DNA of 64,000 bases from an uncultured Prevotellaceae bacterium (GCA_905210415.1 CAJLWM010000004.1:1-64000), one strand, 5' to 3'. Shown: positions 8,948-17,942, counted from the first letter of the stretch. Notes: generated by a model from the sequence alone, not told the origin. A program made the numbers and translations.

Positions 8948-8978
8948 CAAAGGTAACAACTAATAAACGATTACACAA
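8948..8978 (-). promoter_or_regulatory. Promoter for the acyltransferase/EamA unit
   Basis: On the minus strand TTG (8978-8976), a 20-bp spacer and TACCTTTG (8955-8948) match the Bacteroidetes consensus, about 25 bases upstream of the ATG at 8922. Confidence 0.6.
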
Positions 8979-9022
8979 TACAAAAACACCGCCCGAATAA
9001 GCAAAATCCGCAAAAAAATACC

Positions 9023-9030
9023 TATCTTTG
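9023..9030 (+). promoter_or_regulatory. -7 box directly in front of the gene at 9036
   Basis: TATCTTTG is a perfect -7 match. The expected start point (about 6-7 bases downstream) coincides with the ATG at 9036, which would give a leaderless mRNA. No -33 box is evident. Confidence 0.5.
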
Positions 9031-9035
9031 ATGTG

Positions 9036-9500
9036 ATGGAATTTTTTACGTCAACCGGATTTTATTGCTTAGCGATTGTCACAGCCATCGCCCTGTTAGG
9101 CATGCTGTTGCACCCTGCGCAGATAAAGCCCGCCGAAACCTACATCATGCGAGCAATGCTCATGCCCGACGATGCCCCGTGCAATGGCGGCAGCGTGACA
9201 ATAAGTGTGGCTGCCGACGGAAGCATCACACTTAAGCGCCGCGGCATAACGGCACCGTCCGACACGGCTATCAATCTGGTGGCTGATGTGAGGGGCGACA
9301 AGGTGAAAATCATCGAGAAATTGGCGATGCCACAGTCCATCGGCCACAGCGATGAGCCACTGATTGCATCGGTGCAACTGCATTTCATAGGGCGCGGACG
9401 TTGGGCAATACGCTACGAAAGCGAGGTCACTGGCACTTGGTGCACACTCTCGCTGCTCAATGCCGAGGGGTTTAGCACCACAGCGGAGATGCGCTACTGA
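9036..9500 (+). CDS. Small membrane-anchored hypothetical protein
   Basis: The protein of 154 residues starts with one hydrophobic helix (about residues 8-25, FYCLAIVTAIALLGMLL), followed by a compact domain of alternating polar and hydrophobic segments that looks all-beta (SVTISVAADGSITLKRRG, ASVQLHFIGRGRWAIRYES). The topology suggests a periplasmic or surface domain tethered by the N-terminal helix. I recognise no named family. The GTG at 9033 gives one extra residue; the ATG at 9036 is preferred because it coincides with the expected transcription start of the TATCTTTG box. It stands alone between divergent and downstream genes. Confidence 0.7.
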   Translation: MEFFTSTGFYCLAIVTAIALLGMLLHPAQIKPAETYIMRAMLMPDDAPCNGGSVTISVAADGSITLKRRGITAPSDTAINLVADVRGDKVKIIEKLAMPQSIGHSDEPLIASVQLHFIGRGRWAIRYESEVTGTWCTLSLLNAEGFSTTAEMRY

Positions 9501-9637
9501 CTCGCCGACTTCATCGCTCCCTTCGCCACACAAACGACGGTTTACGAAGGATTTTCACACAATAGTAATCAGATTGTTACGTTATATCATTAAATAAAGC
9601 AAAGCAACATACAATCCAGAAAATAAAAACATTGACT

Positions 9638-11998
9638 ATGATAAAGAAACTGACTCTCGCCTTACTGATAGCACTATCGGCTCTCGTCGCCAATGCCGCA
9701 GTAGGCTCTTGGAAAATACATCCAATATTCGGTTCCACCCCTACCAACACCGTCGACGCAGGCGACAAGGTGTATTACCTCGTGTCGAAAAACCTTTATT
9801 GCTACGACAAAGAAACTTCTGAAAACATCGCTTATGACCGCAGCAACTACCTCAACGACACTCAGATAACAAATATCTACTACAACACCCAGAAGAAATA
9901 TCTCTTGGTGGCATACGATGACTCAAACATCGACATTATCCTCAACGATGGCAAAGTGGTGAACATCCCAGACATCAACAATGCCCTACTCACCACAGCT
10001 AAGACCATCAACGATGTGACTTTCGCCGACAACGGCGCCTACATCGCCACCGCTTTTGGCTACGTGATTGTCAACGACGAGAAATACGAGGTGCGCGAAT
10101 CTCGCATCTACAACGTCAACATCACCTCTATCGCAAAGGTAGGCAACGCCTTGCTGCTTGGCTCGCCTAACGGTTTGTACTACGGCAACGCATCGAAGCA
10201 ACACAGCACACTATCGTCGATGAGCCTCAACACCGAGTTTGCCAACACAATGATCTACCCGCTCGAGGGCAATGCGTTTATCCACTACGGCAACAGCTTC
10301 GCTGCCACCTATTCAGTGGCGCTCGACGAGAGCAACAACCCTACAGGCATAGCAAAACTCGCCGACATCAATTCGGGCAAACCGGCTTTGATACAACCAG
10401 TGAAGGCTCTTGACAAGGTGGTGGTTTCTTACCCATCTGCCCCATGCTACTATGCCGTGTCGGCCGACGGTAAAACCAGCACACGCGTAAATCTGCCTGG
10501 CGACGTGCGCAACGAGATGCTCACATCGCAAGAGTCTGACGGCTCATGGTGGACAGTTGGCGCAAAAGGCTTGCGCAAACTCACCATCTCAGGCACCACA
10601 GCCACTGTGCTGCTCGACTACCAGAAAATCAACGCTTCGTCGGTTTCCATCCCAGTGCATCTCACCTACAACGAAGGGCTGGATATCCTTTATGTAAAGA
10701 ACACTGGCAGCAACTCGCTTTATACATCCGGACAAAGCCCGACACAACTCAACACCTTGTCAAACGGCAATTGGACAGTATTGTCGCCAACAGTATCGAC
10801 TCTCAGAAACAACAACAAATACCTTGATCAAACCTATAAAGTAGTCGTTGACCCTAACGATCCTCATTCTTACGTAATTGGTAGTAAAATGGAGGGAGTT
10901 TTCCGTTTTACCGACAACGAAGAAGTTGCCCACTGGGCATGGAAAAACAGCCCTATTATTGACTCAGGCAATCGTTGCAACACCGGCGACCCACAATTTG
11001 ACAAAGCTGGCAATATGTGGGTTATTCAAGCAAAATCGGGCGCCGTAAACCCTGTCATCCTCCCAAAAGGCAAATTCAATGCTCCAGAAACATCCGATTG
11101 GATCACAGCCAATGTCACATTATCGACAAACTGGCGACAACATTTCCTGATTACAAAGAAATCAGACATTAAGATCCACACTTCTGGTGGCTGGGGAAGC
11201 GCATTAGTGTTTATGAACGATAATGGCAACCCCTCTGGCGCAATTACAAAACAAGAGTATAACAACAACACCACTCTCGACCAAGACTCCCGAAACTTCA
11301 AATGGTATTACATTCACTGCCTTACAGAAGACCTTAACGGCAAGGTGTGGATGGGCTGCGACTTAGGCGTAGCAGAATTCGACCCAGTGAAATGTGCAGC
11401 GACACCAAACGCCACAGTCTACCGTCCTAAAGTGCCTCGCAACGACGGCACAAACAATGCCGACTATCTGCTTGATGGCGTGCAAGTGAATGCCATTGCC
11501 GTAGACGGGATGAATCGCAAATGGATTGGCACCGACAATTCTGGTCTATATCTGGTGAGCGCCGACGGCACTGAAATCATAGAGCAATTCACCTCTGCCA
11601 ACAGCATCTTGCCTTCAGACAAGATTATATCAGTGCTTTGCAACCCCACAAACAACATCGTATATGTAGGTACCGAAAGCGGATTGCTTGAATACGAAAG
11701 CGACTCTTCTACACCTGCTGCTACCTACGATGACGTGTATGTCTACCCTAACCCTGTTCGTCCCGACTACACCGGAGCAATCACAATTAAGGGCCTTATG
11801 GAAAACTCGCTCGTGAAAATCGCCGACTCTGCCGGCAACGTGGTAGCACAAATGCAATCAAATGGCGGTATGGTCACTTGGGACGGCTGTAACAGCAATG
11901 GCGACCGCGTGAAGAGCGGCGTGTATTTCGTACTCGCATCAGAAAACGAAAACAATGAAAGCAACGCTGTTGTAGCAAAATTCCTCATTATGAGATAA
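9638..11998 (+). CDS. PorZ-like two-propeller secreted protein with T9SS-type C-terminal domain
   Basis: The 786-residue protein has a signal peptide (MIKKLTLALLIALSALVANA, cleaved near residue 20). A long region of beta-propeller-like repeats follows, including segments resembling two-component-regulator propeller blades (WMGCDLGVAEFDP, WIGTDNSGLYLVS, VYVGTESGLLEYE). The C-terminal 90 residues form an immunoglobulin-like FlgD/T9SS type A sorting domain beginning VYVYPNPVRPDYTGAI and ending VVAKFLIMR. Length and order match PorZ, a surface component of the type IX secretion system that helps attach cargo to lipopolysaccharide. A generic propeller-containing cargo protein is the alternative. 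The ATG at 9638 is chosen over an upstream TTG because it starts the signal peptide exactly. A terminator follows at 12037-12082. Confidence 0.65.
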   Translation: MIKKLTLALLIALSALVANAAVGSWKIHPIFGSTPTNTVDAGDKVYYLVSKNLYCYDKETSENIAYDRSNYLNDTQITNIYYNTQKKYLLVAYDDSNIDIILNDGKVVNIPDINNALLTTAKTINDVTFADNGAYIATAFGYVIVNDEKYEVRESRIYNVNITSIAKVGNALLLGSPNGLYYGNASKQHSTLSSMSLNTEFANTMIYPLEGNAFIHYGNSFAATYSVALDESNNPTGIAKLADINSGKPALIQPVKALDKVVVSYPSAPCYYAVSADGKTSTRVNLPGDVRNEMLTSQESDGSWWTVGAKGLRKLTISGTTATVLLDYQKINASSVSIPVHLTYNEGLDILYVKNTGSNSLYTSGQSPTQLNTLSNGNWTVLSPTVSTLRNNNKYLDQTYKVVVDPNDPHSYVIGSKMEGVFRFTDNEEVAHWAWKNSPIIDSGNRCNTGDPQFDKAGNMWVIQAKSGAVNPVILPKGKFNAPETSDWITANVTLSTNWRQHFLITKKSDIKIHTSGGWGSALVFMNDNGNPSGAITKQEYNNNTTLDQDSRNFKWYYIHCLTEDLNGKVWMGCDLGVAEFDPVKCAATPNATVYRPKVPRNDGTNNADYLLDGVQVNAIAVDGMNRKWIGTDNSGLYLVSADGTEIIEQFTSANSILPSDKIISVLCNPTNNIVYVGTESGLLEYESDSSTPAATYDDVYVYPNPVRPDYTGAITIKGLMENSLVKIADSAGNVVAQMQSNGGMVTWDGCNSNGDRVKSGVYFVLASENENNESNAVVAKFLIMR

Positions 11999-12036
11999 CC
12001 TCTCTTAAAACCAATTCGGTTAAAACCAACTATACA

Positions 12037-12082
12037 ACACATTCATCACCACACCCATCGCAGTGGCGATGAATGTGTTTTT
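12037..12082 (+). terminator. Terminator after the PorZ-like gene
   Basis: ACACATTCATC (12037-12047) pairs with GATGAATGTGT (12068-12078), followed by a T run. The stem is 11 bp. Confidence 0.7.
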
Positions 12083-12097
12083 CACTAGCCTCCGAAA

Positions 12098-13136
12098 ATG
12101 GCAGAGAAGCAACGCATAGAATATATCGACCTCATAAAAGGCATAACTATTGTTTTAGTAATGTATTATCATTGCCCTGTTCCTGAAGACAACCACGCAA
12201 TGATGATGCTTAGTTACACTCGTATTCCCACATACGTTTTTCTGTCTGGGCTTTTCTTCTCAACTTACGACTCGTTTAAGCAATTTGTCGTAAAAAAAAA
12301 CGAATCGATACATCATACCCCTGGTTTTCTTTGTCGCATTTGCACTTATCACTCTTCCGCTACACTACAACGGACTTAATCTAAACGAATTTAAAAGCTT
12401 CGTCTATGATATCGTTGTAAACGGCTCAATTGAACGACTCAATGGCCCTATATGGTTTTTAGAAATGCTGGTTTGGCTATCGCTCTTCTCCTATGCAATT
12501 GACACCCTGCTAAAGGATAAGACCAAAGTCCTAAAAGCATCCCTGTGCATCATCATATCTCTCATAGCCTTTACGCTCAACGATATAGTATCACAATATG
12601 AATATAATTCATTTCTCGCCATCCTTTTCATATATAACATTAAACTTCCAGCAGCACTAATATTTCTGCCCACCTTTTATATTCCACACCTTTTCAGGAC
12701 TCAAATATTATGCTATCATAAGCCACGACTTTTGTATACCGGATTACCCATCACACTAATTGTACTCTACCTTTGTGCCGACAGCACAATAATTCATAGT
12801 ATCTGCAAATACAACATTAGTTATCCTCGTTTCTTCATCGGACAATTTGCCGGTATATATTCCATCTTTGTCATCGGCTATGTTATCAAGCGTCTTCCTT
12901 TCTTCTCTTTTGTTGGCAGGTACTCTATAATAGTTCTTGGAACGCATATGTTAGTAAAACAATTCTTTATCTTCTATCTGAATATAACTGATCCGTACAT
13001 ACTTTTTGCAATACTTGTTGTCACCGCCCCAATATGCATTTTGGTGATAAAACAGTATTTCCCGCATTTCACCGCACAAAAAGATCTGCTCAAACTATCG
13101 CCTGACGGCAAACTGAAGATTTCTTTTAAAGATTAA
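12098..13136 (+). pseudogene. Acyltransferase family 3 gene split by an A9 frameshift
   Basis: The first frame (12098-12379) encodes the start of an acyltransferase-3 protein: IEYIDLIKGITIVLVMYYH and an FLSGLFF helix. It reads into a run of nine A at 12292-12300 and then loses homology. Dropping one A continues smoothly as RYIIPLVFFVAFALITLP and joins the frame ending at 13136 (NGPIWFLEMLVWLS onwards), restoring a protein of about 345 residues with ten helices. Coding composition is AT-rich compared with neighbours, which suggests transfer. The cause may be a true inactivating mutation, slippage-based phase variation on the A tract, or a base-calling error in the homopolymer. Product would be an inner-membrane acyl transfer enzyme for surface glycan. 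Confidence 0.8.
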
Positions 13137-13147
13137 ATATTATTTTG

Positions 13148-13155
13148 TATCTTTG
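13148..13155 (+). promoter_or_regulatory. -7 box upstream of the repeat element and tRNA-Pro
   Basis: TATCTTTG is a perfect -7 match just after the acyltransferase stop and about 200 bases before tRNA-Pro. Transcription would run through repeat copy A into the tRNA. Confidence 0.4.
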
Positions 13156-13163
13156 CATCGATT

Positions 13164-13346
13164 AAACCCAATTCGGTCATTAGGGCTCGGATGGATTTCG
13201 GAATTTTAGAAGTGCAGATTTTGATTGCTTTTTAATGAGTAATTGCGAGTTAAAAACAAGCAAAAGATGCCTTATAAAAGCCGAAAGACGCCAAGCAGTA
13301 GAAAATATTTTTACATATACGGCCAAATGACCGATTTGGGCTAAAA
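13164..13346. repeat. Dispersed repeat, copy A (MITE-like, inverted ends)
   Basis: An element of about 183 bp begins AAACCCAATTCGGTCATTAG and ends with the near inverse CCAAATGACCGATTTGGGCT. The interior contains GATGCCTTATAAAAGCCG followed by AAAGACGCCAAGCAGTAG, shared with copies B (29941-30130) and C (36694-37170). There is no coding capacity. It sits between the frameshifted acyltransferase and tRNA-Pro. Confidence 0.75.
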
Positions 13347-13353
13347 CCATCGG

Positions 13354-13426
13354 CGGGGTGTAGCACAGTTGGTAGCGCGCTACGTTCGGGACGTAGAGGT
13401 CGGAAGTTCGAGTCTTCTCACCCCGA
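13354..13426 (+). tRNA. tRNA-Pro (anticodon CGG)
   Basis: The 73-base gene folds as a cloverleaf. The acceptor stem is CGGGGTG/CACCCCG, the anticodon stem CTACG/CGTAG encloses loop TTCGGGA with anticodon CGG, and the T arm holds GTTCGAGTC. The discriminator base is A and CCA is not encoded directly after it. It is followed at once by a strong hairpin terminator. Acyltransferase genes flank it on both sides, which fits the role of tRNA genes as insertion points, although no attachment-site duplication of its 3' end is visible. Confidence 0.95.
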
Positions 13427-13430
13427 CACC

Positions 13431-13472
13431 AAAAAATCGCTTGTTGCTTAAAGAAGCAACAAGCGATTTTTT
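13431..13472. terminator. Bidirectional terminator between tRNA-Pro and convergent acyltransferase
   Basis: AATCGCTTGTTGCTT pairs with AAGCAACAAGCGATT over a four-base loop, with A and T runs on either side, so it works in both directions. Its right arm touches the stop codon of the minus-strand gene (13471-13473). Confidence 0.9.
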
Positions 13473-14487
13473 ATTTTATACCAAAGCACATCCTTAGCGC
13501 CTTGTTATGACTGAGCATCACCACCTTAGAAACAAGCACAGGCGCATATACCCCTGCCAATATGCTCAGGATATAGAACAGCCAAAACAATCTCTCATCA
13601 TAGAATATGTGTTTCCACAACACAATCTCCACCATCCACTGGCACGGAAGCGACATAAGATATATTTGATAGGAATGTTCTCTAAACGAACCAAACAACA
13701 TCGGCATCCACGTTGACAAATTGATTGCTAACGATACGAAAACGAATATGCTTAGCACCCGTTGCAGAAATCCAAAACCATAGTAATAGCTCACCACATA
13801 GCCTGCAAAACACACAAGCCCCAATCGCCAATCGCTCAACCTCTCGTGCAACTTTTTCTCAAAGCACACCATTCCGAGGAAGAAGAACACCAAATACTGC
13901 GGAAATTTATACAGCGCAAACACCCTTGTCGCAAAAAAATCTGGGGGAACAAAATAGATGCCTACACCCACCATCAAAATCACAATCTGCGCATATCTAT
14001 TACTGCATGCCCACCTAAAAATCGGGTACAGCAGCATCAGATCCATCAACGTGACAATAAACCACAGATAAAACGCAGGACTTCCCTTCTTGAAAATAAC
14101 GTACGCATCAAATATGCTCTGAATACTTATCTGGGCTTCACCTCCCGAAAGCAATGTCATCAAAAAGTGTATCACATAATACACCACCACAAAAAAGGCG
14201 TATGGCACAAACAAGCGCTTGAACTTATCCTTATAAAACGAAAGAATCGTGAAGTTTCGCGCTATTCGTGTTTTATAGAGCATCGCTCCAGAAACAAACA
14301 TAAACAATGGCATACGCAGTGGCCCAAACAGCGACGCTATTCGGTAAACCGCTTCATGATTCGCCCCTGTAGACATATCCACAAGGCTCACATGGTTCAT
14401 CACCACAAGCAATATCGTCACGCCACGCAGGATATCCACCCACACCAATCTATCTGGTGCTGCCATATTCTGTTGCCCTGCACTCAT
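13471..14487 (-). CDS. Acyltransferase family 3 membrane protein
   Basis: The 338-residue, ten-helix protein starts with RLVWVDILRGVTILLVVMNH, the hallmark first helix of acyltransferase-3, and has PLRMPLFMFVSGAMLY and HSYQIYLMSLP later. It is a clear paralogue of the protein at 16927-17922: the same WVDILRG start, the same SYQIYLMSL segment and nearly the same last residues (LRMCFGIK against LRMCFGMK). It is the third gene of a minus-strand set: mannose-1-phosphate guanylyltransferase, acyltransferase, then this gene 30 bases later. Likely role is O-acylation of an exported polysaccharide or LPS at the inner membrane. The acyl group and sugar are unknown. Confidence 0.9.
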   Translation of the reverse strand: MSAGQQNMAAPDRLVWVDILRGVTILLVVMNHVSLVDMSTGANHEAVYRIASLFGPLRMPLFMFVSGAMLYKTRIARNFTILSFYKDKFKRLFVPYAFFVVVYYVIHFLMTLLSGGEAQISIQSIFDAYVIFKKGSPAFYLWFIVTLMDLMLLYPIFRWACSNRYAQIVILMVGVGIYFVPPDFFATRVFALYKFPQYLVFFFLGMVCFEKKLHERLSDWRLGLVCFAGYVVSYYYGFGFLQRVLSIFVFVSLAINLSTWMPMLFGSFREHSYQIYLMSLPCQWMVEIVLWKHIFYDERLFWLFYILSILAGVYAPVLVSKVVMLSHNKALRMCFGIK

Positions 14488-14517
14488 CCCTATCTCTTCT
14501 ATTGACCGCAGGATAAA

Positions 14518-15579
14518 TCACCCACGTGTTTTCAAGATTCTGTCTAAAGCGCCCCTTTTATACATCTTCTTATAACTAAAGTGGTCGCAAACATAATGCA
14601 ACGGAACTGCCATCATAGAAATCAACACAAATCCCAATGCAAACGTTCCGAACGTGAATGGCAACGAGCTCAAGCACAACATTTGCAGTGTGGGAAAACG
14701 AACCAGATACATCTCATAGTTATAGTCGGTCACCGCCGACCATTTAAACAAGAATGTAAACCTATATGCCACGAACATCACGGCAAGAGGAAGTGCAAAA
14801 CACGACAACGGACGAAGTTGATATACATAAGATATCAACACCAATAATGCGGCAGCCGCCAAAAGCACCAACCAACTCTTCAATATCTTGTCGCGGTAGT
14901 GATATATCAACACCGGAAAATAGAAATATGCAAGTTCACCAAATATCTGGTGATTCAGGTCATAAAATATCTTTTTCTCAGTCAGCGCATATAGCTGCAT
15001 CGTGGAGATATCCCACAAAAACGAAAATGCCACTATGGGTATCAACACCACCTTATAGCCGAATTTCTTCACCAACCATGCCACTATCGGCACCGTGAAA
15101 TAAAACATAATCTCCACCTTCAGCGTCCAAAGCGAAGAGTTGATCCACGGCAGAGGATTGTCTTCAAATACACCTGGCAAGGTGGGCTGCAGGAAGTTGC
15201 CGAAACATAGATTGGCAAACAAATACTTCCACGTCTCTCTATGAGTGAAATACTCGTTCCACGGAAGTTTAGTGGCAAAAGCCATCACGATAAATCCCGA
15301 CAGCACCACAGTGAAATAAGCAGGATAAATTCTCAGGAATCGCTTCAGCGCAAACACCTTTGCCGATCCCGATCGCTCATAGCTATTATACACCAGCACG
15401 CCACTTATTATAAAAAAGCCTTGCACCAAGTATATACCAATAAATGGAGTTTCTTCTGCACCATTTATCACAAAAAAGTGATTGCAAAGGATGCAGAAGA
15501 AAAACAAGTATCTCAGTAACGTAAAACAATTATCCCGACGCACCACGTTTGAAGCATCGCTGTTTATTTTTTGCCTCAT
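14518..15579 (-). CDS. Acyltransferase family 3 membrane protein
   Basis: The 353-residue protein has about ten helices and acyltransferase-3 features: RDNCFTLLRYLFFFCILCNH with the conserved His, GIYLVQGFFIISGVLVYNSY, then the RFLRIYPAYF motif with a conserved Arg and the NSSLWTLKVEIMFY segment typical of OafA-type sugar acetyltransferases. Its start lies one base after the manC stop, so the two are translationally linked. This suggests that it modifies the mannose- or GDP-mannose-derived glycan supplied by ManC. It differs clearly from the WVDILRG pair of acyltransferases nearby. Confidence 0.9.
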   Translation of the reverse strand: MRQKINSDASNVVRRDNCFTLLRYLFFFCILCNHFFVINGAEETPFIGIYLVQGFFIISGVLVYNSYERSGSAKVFALKRFLRIYPAYFTVVLSGFIVMAFATKLPWNEYFTHRETWKYLFANLCFGNFLQPTLPGVFEDNPLPWINSSLWTLKVEIMFYFTVPIVAWLVKKFGYKVVLIPIVAFSFLWDISTMQLYALTEKKIFYDLNHQIFGELAYFYFPVLIYHYRDKILKSWLVLLAAAALLVLISYVYQLRPLSCFALPLAVMFVAYRFTFLFKWSAVTDYNYEMYLVRFPTLQMLCLSSLPFTFGTFALGFVLISMMAVPLHYVCDHFSYKKMYKRGALDRILKTRG

Positions 15580-15580
15580 C

Positions 15581-16657
15581 TTATAGGTATTCGTCGCCGT
15601 AGTTTAGTTTCACTTCGTTTACGTAGACTTTGATTTTCTGTTCTTCCGACTTCGGCACGATGAGCAGAACATCGTCAGAATCGGCTATTATATAATCGTC
15701 GAGACCCGACACCACCACAAGTTTATCGTGCTTCATCGCAACAACGTTGTTGGTGCTGTCAAACATCAGAGCTTTGCACTTCTGAGTGACATTGCCATCA
15801 GCGTTCTTCTCTGAGTTTTCATAGAGCGCGCTCCATGTGCCAAGATCACTCCAGCCAAATTCCACGCATTCCACATACACGTTAGGAGCCTTCTCCATCA
15901 CTGCAAAGTCAATGGATATGTTAGGGCATGATGGGAATATGGTCTCAATGAACTCTTTTTCGGCTTCGGTGCCAAACTTATCCATTCCGCCATCGAAATA
16001 GTCGGTGATCACACTGGCATATTTGCGCAAAGCACTGAGAATGCTCTTCACTGGCCAGAGGAACATACCCGAATTCCACATAAACTCGCCTGTGGCAAGG
16101 AACACCTTTGCCAACTCAAGGTTTGGCTTTTCGGTGAATGTCTTCACCTTCTTCACAGTGTCTTCGCACTCCTCGCCCACTTGGATGTAGCCGTAGCCCG
16201 TTTCGGGGCGATTTGGCTGAATGCCGAGTGTGAGCAGCACGTCGCGGTCTTTGATAAACTCAAAGCCTCGCAATATGCATTTGCGATATTCTTCCACCTT
16301 CATTATCAAGTGGTCGCTTGGAGCCACCATGATCTGTGCATCTGGATTTTTGGCATATATGTGATATGCAGCCCAAGCGATGCACGGCGCAGTGTTGCGT
16401 CGGGCTGGTTCACAAAGTATTTGGTCTGGCTGAAGGTCAGGCAACTGTTCACGTATCAGACCGGCGTATTTTTCATTAGTCACAAGCAGGATATTCTCTT
16501 TTGGCACGATACCCTGTATTCTGTCGTAACTCATCTGAAGCAATGTGCGTCCCGTACCAAAGAAATCGATAAACTGTTTCGGAAGGTCTGTGCGGCTGTA
16601 TGGCCAAAATCTACTTCCTACACCGCCACACATTATCACACAATATCTGTTGTTCAT
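15581..16657 (-). CDS. manC: Mannose-1-phosphate guanylyltransferase
   Basis: The 358-residue protein begins MNNRYCVIMCGGVGSRFWPYS, with the nucleotidyltransferase signature GGxGxRxWPxSR, followed by LPKQF. It has the short form lacking the C-terminal phosphomannose isomerase domain found in bifunctional enzymes. It converts mannose-1-phosphate and GTP into GDP-mannose, the donor for mannose- and fucose-containing surface glycans. FTEKPN near residue 157 and EFMWNSGMFLW near 173 are family motifs. It is the first gene of a three-gene unit with two acyltransferases. The separate isomerase ManA is at 48 kb in this window. Confidence 0.93.
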   Translation of the reverse strand: MNNRYCVIMCGGVGSRFWPYSRTDLPKQFIDFFGTGRTLLQMSYDRIQGIVPKENILLVTNEKYAGLIREQLPDLQPDQILCEPARRNTAPCIAWAAYHIYAKNPDAQIMVAPSDHLIMKVEEYRKCILRGFEFIKDRDVLLTLGIQPNRPETGYGYIQVGEECEDTVKKVKTFTEKPNLELAKVFLATGEFMWNSGMFLWPVKSILSALRKYASVITDYFDGGMDKFGTEAEKEFIETIFPSCPNISIDFAVMEKAPNVYVECVEFGWSDLGTWSALYENSEKNADGNVTQKCKALMFDSTNNVVAMKHDKLVVVSGLDDYIIADSDDVLLIVPKSEEQKIKVYVNEVKLNYGDEYL

Positions 16658-16744
16658 GTATGTTTGTTTTAAAATTATTTGCTAATATAGCAATAAAACG
16701 TGATATGCCCAATTAAAGCACATAAAAAAACACGGCATCGGGGA

Positions 16745-16824
16745 TATTCCTCAACTGTGTAAATCTTTATCCATTTTTATCCGAAATCTGTCTCTGCTGG
16801 GTAATCAGCACGACACCAGATATA
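16745..16824. repeat. 80-bp direct repeat, left copy
   Basis: It is identical to 17943-18022 except for one base (T/C at 16756/17954), a spacing of exactly 1198 bp. The right copy contains the last codons and stop of the zinc-ribbon gene plus downstream sequence, so this left copy is a displaced duplicate of that gene end. The two copies bracket one acyltransferase gene. Confidence 0.9.
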
Positions 16825-16926
16825 ACCTTCCCAATATTAGGACGGCGGGGACTTACACCCGTTATAACACGTTCGTACTGGGCGAACAAAAAAAATCTTG
16901 TGGTAAAAAATGGACACATGCGTTTT

Positions 16927-17922
16927 TCATTTCATTCCGAAGCACATTCTCAACTCAGCATATTTACTCCGCCCAACCATCTTTGCCACAAGCACAGGAC
17001 CCAAAACTCCGAATATAATATTCAACGCATAAAAACCCCAAAACAACTCCCGTCTGCCAAACGATTTCCACAAGACCAGTTCAACAAAACCTTGAAACAC
17101 CAATGACATCAGATATATTTGATACGAATATCCCCTCCAACTACTTAAAAAATTCGGTGCACTTTTCGATATTATTATTCCCAAAGAAACCATCATCACA
17201 ATACCAGATATCGAGCACAGCAAATCAATTTCATACCATAGACTCACCATATAGCAAGCAAGCCCGACCACTAGAGCATAGAAGTTTCCCAGATAATCAT
17301 ACAATTTAAACTTAAAGCTGTATATGCCAAGAAAGAAGAACACTAAAAATTTACTCACCCTATTCAAACAAAACACATTCGGTAATTCTATCGGGTCATA
17401 ACAATACCACAAAACCGTCAATAGCAAAAACACGTTCATAGCCACAACATTTCTGCAAAGAACCTTATATAATGGGAACATCACCATCATAACAGAGAGA
17501 GCCACTAAAAACCACAATTGCACAGTCGGACTTCCTTTAAAATATATTACCGTTAAAGATTTGAAAAAATAGTTAATAGAAATATCTATAGGTGACTTAA
17601 CAATCTGATTCATCAACGCCTTTATTGTACAATAAAACAGGCCAAACACGATGAACGGAAGCAATAAACGCTTAGCCTTATCTACATATAAGTCTATCGT
17701 TTGCCAATCTTTGCAAATTCTACCCAAATATAAAACACCACCAGATATAAACATAAACAATGGCATTCTAAACGGAATAAACATTTCCTGTATATGGTAA
17801 CACATTATATCTGGCTTTCCTGTAGACAAATCAACAAGCGACACATGCCACATAACCACCAACAAAATGTTTACCCCTCTCAATATGTCTACCCAGTCTA
17901 AATGAACTGATTTTTTCCCCAT
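16927..17922 (-). CDS. Acyltransferase family 3 membrane protein on a repeat-bracketed cassette
   Basis: The 331-residue ten-helix protein starts HLDWVDILRGVNILLVVMWH and contains PFRMPLFMFISGGVLY and YSYQIYLMSLVF. It is a paralogue of 13471-14487 throughout its length. The gene is distinctly AT-rich against its neighbours and lies between two 80-bp direct repeats, so it looks like a separately acquired or duplicated cassette. A purine-rich GAAAGGAG stretch 8-15 bases before the ATG is an unusually good ribosome site for this genome. Function: probable O-acyl transfer to a surface polysaccharide at the inner membrane; substrate unknown. Confidence 0.88.
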   Translation of the reverse strand: MGKKSVHLDWVDILRGVNILLVVMWHVSLVDLSTGKPDIMCYHIQEMFIPFRMPLFMFISGGVLYLGRICKDWQTIDLYVDKAKRLLLPFIVFGLFYCTIKALMNQIVKSPIDISINYFFKSLTVIYFKGSPTVQLWFLVALSVMMVMFPLYKVLCRNVVAMNVFLLLTVLWYCYDPIELPNVFCLNRVSKFLVFFFLGIYSFKFKLYDYLGNFYALVVGLACYMVSLWYEIDLLCSISGIVMMVSLGIIISKSAPNFLSSWRGYSYQIYLMSLVFQGFVELVLWKSFGRRELFWGFYALNIIFGVLGPVLVAKMVGRSKYAELRMCFGMK

Positions 17923-17942
17923 TTATATACTCCTTTCTATCT

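Noticed and set aside
13354-13426. tRNA-Pro 3' end as an active attachment site
   Set aside because: No second copy of the tRNA end and no integrase gene within the window.
16825-16870. Segment whose inverse reads CGGGTGTAAGTCCCC, reminiscent of group II intron RNA
   Set aside because: Too short, with no reverse transcriptase gene and no domain V hairpin recognisable; kept only as an unexplained part of the cassette border.
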